Of a DNA stretch of 9,521 nucleotides, positions 1 through 5,529 are shown piece after piece. Source of the DNA: an uncultured Burkholderiales bacterium. Lineage in GTDB: Bacteria; Pseudomonadota; Gammaproteobacteria; Burkholderiales; Burkholderiaceae_D. Every line of letters starts with the position of its first letter. Position 1 is the first letter of the stretch. The stretch lies in contig CALMOR010000086.1 in NCBI GenBank assembly GCA_937872165.1, positions 5,200 to 14,720 on the forward strand. The letters are read 5' to 3'. The notes beneath the pieces are model-generated. The model searched no databases. It saw only the letters and a list, made by a program, of their open reading frames with translations, and was not told the origin of the DNA. The position numbers were made by a program, and so were the translations under genes.

Positions 1-7
1 CGGCTCT

Positions 8-52
8 GGGCCCGGGGGCGGGGGCCCCGGGGGGGCCCGCCGCCGGCGCGGG
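8..52. repeat. G/C-homopolymer-rich segment with G-quadruplex-type pattern
   Basis: This stretch is almost pure G and C. G-runs lie at 8-10, 14-18, 20-24, 29-35 and 50-52, separated by short C-runs. The first four runs fit the G3+N1-7 quadruplex pattern, but the C loops could equally form GC hairpins. No T-tract follows, so it is not a normal intrinsic terminator. No gene can be assigned to 1-175. Function is unknown, and local base-calling or assembly errors are possible in such sequence. Confidence 0.4.
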
Positions 53-119
53 CCGACGAAAGCGAGCGATGACATCCCGGAGTGCGATGCGGCCCGAGGG
101 GCCTCGGCACCGGATCGAA

Positions 120-137
120 GGCGATCCCTGGATCGCC
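120..137. repeat. Perfect 8-bp inverted repeat upstream of lipoprotein gene
   Basis: The arms GGCGATCC (120-127) and GGATCGCC (130-137) are perfectly complementary around a 2-base spacer (CT). The octamer ATCGAAGG occurs at 114-121 and again at 143-150, flanking the palindrome as a direct repeat. It ends 38 bp before the ATG at 176, so it could be an operator or an RNA hairpin in the leader. The structure is seen; the role is inference only. Confidence 0.35.
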
Positions 138-175
138 CGTGCATCGAAGGTCTTGCTTCATCACCGGAACCTGCC

Positions 176-1072
176 ATGTCGAACGTCCGCATCACCCGTC
201 GGGCCCTGCTCGGCGCCGCGCTGCCGCTGCTGGCGGCCTGCACCACGCCGCTGCCGCTCGGACCCCGTCCGGCGAGCGACAAGACCGCGGCGCTCAGGCT
301 GCAGGACAGCGCCGAGGCGCACGGCCTCGACGCGTACCGCGGCATCGACGACGTCAGCGTCTCGTACGACGGTCGATGGCGGCCGCTGATCGGCACGCTG
401 CAACCGGACCTGGTCGACGCCTCCTATCGCGTCGCTTCCGAAGAGCGCCTGATGCCGCCGCGCGGATTGATCGCGCAGGAGTACGCGGGCCCGGCCGGAC
501 GCAAGCACGTGGTGTGGCATCGCGGCAGCGGCCAGGACGGCCGGCTCGGCGACGTCGCGGTGTGGCGTGACGGGAAGCCGGCGACCGACCTCGCGACGTT
601 GCAGTCCGCCGCGCTGGTCGCCGAAGGCTACGGGCTCTTCCTGCTCGGCCCGATGTGGCTCGCCGATCGGGGCCTCGCGATGCGGTCGGCGGGAACCGAG
701 AAGGTCGACGGCCGCCTCTGCGACGTCGTCGACGTCTGGTTGCGACCCGGGCTGGGCCGTGTCGGCAACGATCGCGTCGCGCTCTGCATCGATCGCGCCG
801 ACGACGTCACGCGCCGCTTCCGCTTCACGCTCGAGGGCACCGCGAACACGAGGGGCGCGGTCGCCGAGGTCGACACCTTCGACCACGAGCGCCGCTTCGG
901 TCTGCTGTGGCCGATGCGATCGTACGAGCGTGTGGTCCATCCGGTGCGCATCCCCGCGCACGACTGGAGGATCACCGGTCTCGACGTCAATCGCGGCTTC
1001 GGCGTCGACGATCTCTCCGGACCGTCGTTCGCCGGCCGCGCCGCGGCACCGGCCGTGCCGTCGCGATCCTGA
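176..1072 (+). CDS. Putative exported lipoprotein of unknown function
   Basis: A 298-residue protein that I do not recognise as a named gene. The N-terminus is a lipoprotein signal: basic residues (ITRR, 6-9), a hydrophobic stretch (10-20) and a lipobox LAAC with the acceptor Cys at 22. The paired arginines leave Tat export possible. The mature part has alternating charged and hydrophobic strands, with one cysteine near 184 and another near 203, and no further membrane segment. The pattern (a region around 170-180 reading GTEKVDGRLCDVV, then a bulky WPM segment near 249) resembles LolA/LppX-like beta-rich lipid-binding folds; that is inference from pattern, not a family match. The ATG at 176 is chosen because it gives a complete signal peptide; its ribosome-binding site is weak. 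The next gene on the same strand starts 122 bp downstream, so cotranscription is possible but not shown. Confidence 0.7.
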   Translation: MSNVRITRRALLGAALPLLAACTTPLPLGPRPASDKTAALRLQDSAEAHGLDAYRGIDDVSVSYDGRWRPLIGTLQPDLVDASYRVASEERLMPPRGLIAQEYAGPAGRKHVVWHRGSGQDGRLGDVAVWRDGKPATDLATLQSAALVAEGYGLFLLGPMWLADRGLAMRSAGTEKVDGRLCDVVDVWLRPGLGRVGNDRVALCIDRADDVTRRFRFTLEGTANTRGAVAEVDTFDHERRFGLLWPMRSYERVVHPVRIPAHDWRITGLDVNRGFGVDDLSGPSFAGRAAAPAVPSRS

Positions 1073-1150
1073 GCGGACCGTCGCGCCTTCCCCATCCTTG
1101 ACGATGCCTCGCCGAGGTACCGGATCCATCCTGCGTCCCTGCAGTTCGAT

Positions 1151-1174
1151 CGTCGCGCGGACTCGAACGCGACG
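1151..1174 (+). repeat. Inverted repeat in the leader of the DyP-like gene
   Basis: CGTCGCG (1151-1157) and CGCGACG (1168-1174) form a perfect 7-bp stem with a 10-base loop. An alternative stem, GTTCGA (1144-1149) with TCGAAC (1163-1168), uses overlapping bases, so the two are mutually exclusive. Both lie just before the Shine-Dalgarno AGGGAG (1183-1188). No U-tract follows, so it is not a clear terminator. A role in expression of the downstream gene is speculative. Confidence 0.3.
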
Positions 1175-1194
1175 CCACTTCCAGGGAGCGACAG

Positions 1195-2016
1195 ATGGGC
1201 ATCGACCTCGACAAGAACCTCGCATGGACCCGGGCCGGCACGGACGAACGCGCGCTGCTGGCGGACCTGCAGGGCAACATCCTCAAGGGCCACGGACGCG
1301 ATCACACGCACAACCTTTTCCTGCACTTCGACGTCTCCGATGCGACGCGGCCGGCGGCGCAGGCCTTCGTCGCCGAGCTCGCGTCGGAGTTGACGACGGC
1401 CATCGCTCAGCTCGAGGGAGCCGCGGCTTACAGGGACGGCACCGACGCGGGACTCTTCATGGCCTTCTTCCTGACCGCCCGCCACGAGGCCGGCAGCCTC
1501 GCCGGCAAGACGGTGCCGAACAACTTCAACTACGAGAAGGCCGACCCGCCCGGCCTGCGCTGTCCGTTCGCCGGTCACATCCGCAAGACCAATCCGCGCG
1601 GCGAGTCCGAAAAGAAGTTCGGGCTCGCGAACGGTTCGGAGATCAGGCGGTTGATCGCAAGGCGCGGCATCACCTACGGCATCCGCGCGGTCGATCCGAA
1701 CACGCCCGACCTGCGCTTCGAGGACATGCCGACCGGCGACGTCGGGCTGCTGTTCATGGCCTACCAGAGCGATCTCGTGGAGCAGTTCGAGTTCACGCAG
1801 AAGTCGTGGGCGAACAACCCGGGCTTCCTGAACGACGATACCGGCATCGATCCCGTGATCGGGCAGGCGCCGACCTCCACCGGCCAGCGCTGGCCGTCGA
1901 AGTGGAGCGAGACGCTCGCCGCGGATCGCTTCGACTTCGGCGGCTTCGTGACGATGCTCGGCGGCGACTACTTCTTCGCGCCCAGCATCTCGTCGCTGAG
2001 GGCGATCGCGTCCTGA
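1195..2016 (+). CDS. DyP-type peroxidase homologue, internally shortened
   Basis: A 273-residue protein of the dye-decolorizing peroxidase (DyP) family, heme enzymes that use H2O2. It starts at ATG 1195, preceded by AGGGAG at 6-base spacing. Visible family landmarks are the N-terminal LQGNILKGHGRDH (25-37), the proximal heme-ligand motif CPFAGHIRKTNPRG (His128), RRGITYG (156-162), a GLLFMAYQSDLVEQFEF strand-helix (184-200), WANNPGF (205-211) and the C-terminal GGDYFFAPSIS (256-266). Missing is the segment that normally carries GFxDG(x)SQP, with the distal catalytic Asp. After FFLTARHEAG (about 91-100) the protein jumps to the NNFNY block just before the proximal His. Related proteins, as I recall them, are well over 400 residues. 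No stop or frameshift is seen, so this looks like an in-frame deletion or a reduced variant. There is no signal peptide, so it is probably cytoplasmic. Peroxidase activity is doubtful. It is convergent with cbbP, 15 bp apart. Confidence 0.8.
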   Translation: MGIDLDKNLAWTRAGTDERALLADLQGNILKGHGRDHTHNLFLHFDVSDATRPAAQAFVAELASELTTAIAQLEGAAAYRDGTDAGLFMAFFLTARHEAGSLAGKTVPNNFNYEKADPPGLRCPFAGHIRKTNPRGESEKKFGLANGSEIRRLIARRGITYGIRAVDPNTPDLRFEDMPTGDVGLLFMAYQSDLVEQFEFTQKSWANNPGFLNDDTGIDPVIGQAPTSTGQRWPSKWSETLAADRFDFGGFVTMLGGDYFFAPSISSLRAIAS

Positions 2017-2031
2017 GCGGTCGAAGGCTCG

Positions 2032-2916
2032 TCACAGCGCGCCGCGGGCGCGCTGCTTCCTCTCCATCATCCGCCAGATGAACGGCGTGAAGATCAGCTG
2101 CATCGCGAGCTCCATCTTCCCGCCGGGCACGACGATGGTGTTGGCGCGCGACATGAACGAGTCGTGGACCATGTTGAGCAGGTACTGGAAGTCGATGCCC
2201 TTCGGCTTCGCGAAGCGGATCACGACGAAGCTCTCGTCGGCCGACGGGATGTCGCGCGCGATGAACGGGTTGCTGGTGTCCACGCACGGCACGCGCTGGA
2301 AGTTGACGTGCGTGTACGCGAACTGCGGGCAGATGAAGTTCACGTAGTCGGGCATGCGGCGCAGGATGGTGTCGGTGACCGCCTCGGCCGAGTAGCCGCG
2401 CTTCGACTTGTCGCGCCACAGCTTCTGGATCCATTCGAGGTTGACGACCGGCACCACGCCGATCAGCAGGTCGGGATGCTTCGCGATGTCGACCTCGGGC
2501 GTCACCACCGCGCCGTGCAGCCCTTCGTAGAACAGCAGGTCCGTGTCGTCGGGCACGTCCTCCCACGACGTGAAGGTGCCCGGTGGCTGGCCGTACGGCA
2601 GCGCTTCCTCCGGGTCGTGCAGGTACTTGCGGGTGCGGCCGCTGCCGTCGCGACCGTAGTCGGCGAACAGCGCCTCGAGCTCGACGAAGAGATTGTTCTC
2701 CGGACCGAAGTGACTGAAGTGCCGGTTGCCGGCCGCCTCGGCCTCGGCCTGCCGTGTCTTCATCTCGGCGCGATCGTGACGATGGAAGCTGTCGCCTTCG
2801 ACGATCGCGGCCTTCACGTGCTCGCGCCGGAAGATCTGCTCGAAGGTCCGCGTCACCGACGTGGTCCCCGCGCCGGACGAGCCGGTGATGGCGATGATGG
2901 GATGGCGTTCGGACAC
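2032..2916 (-). CDS. cbbP: Phosphoribulokinase (class I, bacterial)
   Basis: A 294-residue enzyme that phosphorylates ribulose 5-phosphate with ATP to ribulose-1,5-bisphosphate, the RuBisCO substrate, in the cytoplasm. The P-loop GSSGAGTT is at 12-19, the EGDSFHR motif with the likely catalytic Asp42 at 40-46, FGPENN at 70-75, and the Walker B-like FYEGLHG at 129-135. The basic substrate and regulatory segment LWRDKSKRG is at 166-174. Length fits the octameric bacterial type, which in characterised relatives is activated by NADH. The start is a GTG at 2916: it directly precedes the conserved SERHPIIAITG start, has GAGG 5 bases upstream, and lies 7 bp after the cbbF stop. A longer reading to 3108 would run into cbbF. 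It is the last gene of the cbb run, with no room for a terminator of its own before the opposing gene. Confidence 0.96.
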   Translation of the reverse strand: MSERHPIIAITGSSGAGTTSVTRTFEQIFRREHVKAAIVEGDSFHRHDRAEMKTRQAEAEAAGNRHFSHFGPENNLFVELEALFADYGRDGSGRTRKYLHDPEEALPYGQPPGTFTSWEDVPDDTDLLFYEGLHGAVVTPEVDIAKHPDLLIGVVPVVNLEWIQKLWRDKSKRGYSAEAVTDTILRRMPDYVNFICPQFAYTHVNFQRVPCVDTSNPFIARDIPSADESFVVIRFAKPKGIDFQYLLNMVHDSFMSRANTIVVPGGKMELAMQLIFTPFIWRMMERKQRARGAL

Positions 2917-2921
2917 CCGGG

Positions 2922-2925
2922 CCTC
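2922..2925 (-). promoter_or_regulatory. Shine-Dalgarno of cbbP
   Basis: On the minus strand, GAGG sits 5 bases before the GTG at 2916 and overlaps the TGA stop of cbbF. It supports the GTG start and suggests translational coupling of cbbP to cbbF. Confidence 0.6.
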
Positions 2926-4027
2926 AGCTGCGGAACAGGCCGCGTTCGGCGAAGAGCGGATCGGCGCTGTCGTGGGCCGCGGGCTCGTGGTGGTAGCGCT
3001 CGATGCGTTCGACCTCGTTCCGCGAACCGAAGACGACGCCGATGCGCTGATGGAGCGCGGTGGGCACGACGCCGAGGAGCGGCTGCCGACCGGTGCTCGC
3101 ACGCGCACCGGCCTGCTCCATCAGGAACGCGATCGGATTGGCCTCGTAGAGCAATCGCAGCCGACCGTGCTTCGCGGGGTCCTTCGTGTCGCGCGGATAG
3201 AGGAACACGCCGCCGCGCATCAGGATGCGGTGCGCGTCGGCCACCATCGACGCGATCCATCGCATGTTGAAGTCCTTGCCGCGCGGACCGGCGCGGCCCG
3301 CGAGGCACTCCTGCACGTAACGCGTGACCGGCGCTTCCCAGAAGCGCGCGTTGGAGCTGTTGATCGCGAACTCCTGCGTGTCGACCGGCACCTTGACGTC
3401 CGCATGCGTGAGCACGAACTCGCCGAGGTTCGGGTTGAGCGTGAAGCCGGCGACGCCGTTGCCCACCGTCAGCACGAACATCGTCGTCGGTCCGTAGAGC
3501 GCATAGCCGGCGGCGACCTGCGCGGCACCGGGTTGCAGGAAGTCCTCGTCGCGCACGTCGCGGCCCGAGTCGATCACCGACTGCGGCGCGCGCAGCACCG
3601 AGAAGATGCTGCCGATCGTGAGGTTGCAGTCGATGTTGCTCGAGCCGTCGAGCGGATCGAACAGCAGCAGGTACTTGCCGCGCGGATAGGCGCGCGGGAT
3701 CTGCTGCGGCGCCTCCATCTCCTCGGACGCCATGCCGGCGAGATGGCCGTTCCATTCGTTCATGCGGACGAACAGTTCGTTGGTCACGACGTCGAGCCGC
3801 TTCTGCTCCTCGCCCTGCACGTTGATCGACGGCGGCGGCATCGTCGCGGGCCCGCTGTCGTCGAGCTCGCCGAAGGCCGCGATGCGCGCGATCGCCTTGC
3901 ACGCGACCGACACGTCGAGCAGCAGGCCGTTGAGCTCGCCGCTCGCCTCGGGAAAGCGCCGACGCTCCTCGATCAGGTAGCGCACCAGCGTCGAACGCGG
4001 CGTCTGCGACAGCGGGGAAGTCGTCAT
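2924..4027 (-). CDS. cbbF: Fructose-1,6-bisphosphatase, class I
   Basis: A 367-residue cytoplasmic enzyme that hydrolyses fructose-1,6-bisphosphate to fructose 6-phosphate in the regenerative part of the Calvin cycle; the same enzyme type also serves gluconeogenesis. Class I signatures are clear: the metal-site segment QGEEQKRLDVVTNE (71-84), SEEME (101-105), the hallmark FDPLDGSSNID (123-133) with metal-binding Asp124 and Asp127, the substrate-site AINSSNARFW (221-230), and GGVFLYPRDTK (272-282). RLLYEANPIAFLMEQAGA (291-308) is the usual C-terminal core. Length is slightly above the typical 330-360. Its ATG at 4027 overlaps the TGA of cbbX as ATGA, a 4-bp overlap indicating translational coupling. 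It lies in the cbb run between cbbX and cbbP, which is why I use the symbol cbbF rather than fbp. Confidence 0.96.
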   Translation of the reverse strand: MTTSPLSQTPRSTLVRYLIEERRRFPEASGELNGLLLDVSVACKAIARIAAFGELDDSGPATMPPPSINVQGEEQKRLDVVTNELFVRMNEWNGHLAGMASEEMEAPQQIPRAYPRGKYLLLFDPLDGSSNIDCNLTIGSIFSVLRAPQSVIDSGRDVRDEDFLQPGAAQVAAGYALYGPTTMFVLTVGNGVAGFTLNPNLGEFVLTHADVKVPVDTQEFAINSSNARFWEAPVTRYVQECLAGRAGPRGKDFNMRWIASMVADAHRILMRGGVFLYPRDTKDPAKHGRLRLLYEANPIAFLMEQAGARASTGRQPLLGVVPTALHQRIGVVFGSRNEVERIERYHHEPAAHDSADPLFAERGLFRS

Positions 4028-4926
4028 GGAGCGGGCGCCGCATCGGTTGCGAAGAGCCGGCTCGCGCGGATGTCGTCGGCGGCGATCGTCGTCAGGTCGT
4101 CCTTCGTCAGCGCGCGTTCGCGATCGGCGAAGAGGCGGCTCGCCTGGCGCAGGCGCGCGCGGTCGAGCGCGTTGCGGACGCTGCGCGCGTTGGCGAAGTG
4201 CGGCTGCGCGATGCGGCGCTCGAGGTAGTCGTCGAAGGCCGGGCGCGCGTCGTCGCCGAAGCGGTAGCCGAGCGTGTCGAGCATGCGGTCCGCGATCTGC
4301 AGGAGCTCGTCGCGCCGGTAGTCGGGGAACGCGAGGTGATGCGCGATGCGCGACGACAGCCCCGGGTTGGAGCGGAAGAAGGTGTCCATGCGGTCCTCGT
4401 AGCCGGCGACGACGACGACCAAGTCGTCGCGCTGGTTCTCCATCACCTGCAGCAGGATCTCGATCGCTTCCTGTCCGTAGTCGCGCTCGTTCTCGGGTCG
4501 ATAGAGGTAGTAGGCCTCGTCGATGAAGAGGACGCCGCCCATCGCCTTCTTCAGCACCTCCTTCGTCTTCGGCGCGGTATGTCCGATGTACTGGCCGACC
4601 AGGTCGTCGCGCGTCACCGCCACGAGATGCCCCTTCCGCACGTAGCCGAGGCGATGGAGGATCTGCGCCATCCGCATCGCGACCGTGGTCTTGCCGGTGC
4701 CCGGGTTGCCGGTGAAGCTCATGTGCAGCGACGGCGCGGCGGCCGCGAGCCCGAGGTTCGCGCGCAAGCGGTCGATGACCAGCATCGCAGCGATGTCGCG
4801 CACGCGCGCCTTCACCGGCGCGAGGCCGACGAGGTCGCGGTCGAGCTCGTCGAGCACGGCCTCCACCTGCGTGTCGGCGAGCACGCTCGCGACCGAGCGG
4901 GGCGGAGGTTCGACGGGCGCGTTCAT
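4024..4926 (-). CDS. cbbX: Red-type RuBisCO activase CbbX (AAA+ ATPase)
   Basis: A 300-residue AAA+ ATPase of the CbbX/CfxQ family. Family members form hexamers, activated by ATP and ribulose-1,5-bisphosphate, that tug on the C-terminal tail of red-type large subunits to release inhibitory sugar phosphates. Walker A GNPGTGKT is at 73-80, Walker B VLFIDEA at 132-138, the pore-loop YIG at 113-115, sensor-1 region VVVAGYEDRM at 171-180, arginine finger in NPGLSSR (Arg193), and the sensor-2 region NARSVRN at 246-252. The ATG at 4926 is chosen because the preceding in-frame codons lie within the cbbS gene or its short 41-bp spacer and show no family similarity. No clear Shine-Dalgarno precedes it, so translation may depend on cbbS. 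It sits directly after cbbS, as usual for form IC/ID clusters. Confidence 0.96.
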   Translation of the reverse strand: MNAPVEPPPRSVASVLADTQVEAVLDELDRDLVGLAPVKARVRDIAAMLVIDRLRANLGLAAAAPSLHMSFTGNPGTGKTTVAMRMAQILHRLGYVRKGHLVAVTRDDLVGQYIGHTAPKTKEVLKKAMGGVLFIDEAYYLYRPENERDYGQEAIEILLQVMENQRDDLVVVVAGYEDRMDTFFRSNPGLSSRIAHHLAFPDYRRDELLQIADRMLDTLGYRFGDDARPAFDDYLERRIAQPHFANARSVRNALDRARLRQASRLFADRERALTKDDLTTIAADDIRASRLFATDAAPAP

Positions 4927-4967
4927 GCGTCGTGTCGACGAGGCTGCGGCCTGCGCCGGGTCGAGGG

Positions 4968-5402
4968 TCAGTACCGTTCGCCTTCGGGCTTCTCGGTCGC
5001 GTACGGCACGACGCGGTAGCGGACGACGCGGCCGTCCATCTCGGTCCGCGCGAGGCCGAAGCCCGGTTCGTTCGCGGGCCGGTTGACGAGGTACGACATG
5101 CGCACCGTCTCCCATCCGCGCGTCGCGTCGAAGGCCGTCACGCGGACGTAGCGGTCCGGGAACGTCGATCGACAGGCGCGGATCTCGTCGAGGATGCCGG
5201 CCGGGTCCTCGAGGTCGAACATCGGGTTGCCGAACATCTCCCAGTACGTGTTGCGGGGATGCGGGTCGTCGGTGTACTCGATACCGATCGCCCATCCGTT
5301 GCCGAGCGCGAACTCGACCTGGGCGGTGATCTGCTCGTCGCTGAGATCGGGCAGGAACGAGAACTGGCCCTGCGTGAGGCGCTGGTTGGTGTTGGTCATC
5401 AT
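4968..5402 (-). CDS. cbbS: RuBisCO small subunit, form IC
   Basis: A 144-residue small subunit that caps the octameric large-subunit core of form I RuBisCO. Family landmarks are TQGQFSFLPDLSDEQI (10-25), YTDDPHPRNTYWEMFGNPMFDL (43-64), ACRSTFPDRYVRVTAFD (76-92) and RGWETVRMSYLVNRP (95-109). The C-terminal extension of roughly 35 residues, ending KPEGERY, is the beta-hairpin addition characteristic of red-type small subunits; green-type ones lack it. Two tandem ATG codons (5402 and 5399) precede TNTNQ. GGAG (5412-5415 on the plus strand as CTCC) lies 9 bases before the first and 12 before the second, so either could be used. It follows cbbL after a 127-bp spacer with a possible stem-loop. Confidence 0.97.
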   Translation of the reverse strand: MMTNTNQRLTQGQFSFLPDLSDEQITAQVEFALGNGWAIGIEYTDDPHPRNTYWEMFGNPMFDLEDPAGILDEIRACRSTFPDRYVRVTAFDATRGWETVRMSYLVNRPANEPGFGLARTEMDGRVVRYRVVPYATEKPEGERY

Positions 5403-5463
5403 GACGTTTCACTCCGTTAGAAGATTGCAGACCGTGTCGTGCCGGCAGAGGTCGCGGTCGGTG

Positions 5464-5517
5464 GCGGTCCCGCCGCGAGCATCGGCCGGCTTCCGCCCGG
5501 TGACACGAAGGGACCGC
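5464..5517 (-). repeat. Inverted repeat in the cbbL-cbbS spacer
   Basis: GCGGTCCC (5464-5471) and GGGACCGC (5510-5517) are perfect 8-bp arms separated by 38 bases. A second pair, CGTGTC (5433-5438) with GACACG (5502-5507), overlaps topologically and cannot form at the same time. In the mRNA this would be a stem-loop between the RuBisCO genes. Such spacers can affect mRNA processing or the L:S ratio; here that is inference. No U-tract follows. Confidence 0.35.
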
Positions 5518-5529
5518 AGCTGCCCTCGT

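Noticed and set aside
1098..1126. TTGACG at 1098 as a promoter for the DyP-like gene
   Set aside because: No acceptable -10 hexamer occurs 15-19 bases downstream.
1990..2016. C-terminal encapsulin-targeting peptide on the DyP-like protein
   Set aside because: The protein ends right after the conserved FFAPSIS block with SLRAIAS; the longer linker and cargo tag of encapsulated DyPs are not present, and no encapsulin gene is in the window.
2017..2031. Bidirectional terminator between the DyP-like gene and cbbP
   Set aside because: Only 15 bp separate the stops and no stem-loop with a T-tract is present.
567..2081. 504-residue plus-strand frame across the lipoprotein and DyP-like genes
   Set aside because: Out of frame with both supported genes, Arg/Ser-rich and without motifs. 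I also considered it as a source of the missing DyP segment through a frameshift, but it contains no GFxDG-like sequence near the junction.
2861..4228. 455-residue plus-strand frame opposite cbbF and cbbX
   Set aside because: Antisense to two clearly conserved genes, with no recognisable domain; the composition is that of a reverse-strand shadow.
4927..5412. N-terminal extension of CbbX
   Set aside because: The in-frame upstream region lies in cbbS and its spacer; CbbX homology begins at the ATG at 4926, and the 300-residue product has the family's usual length.
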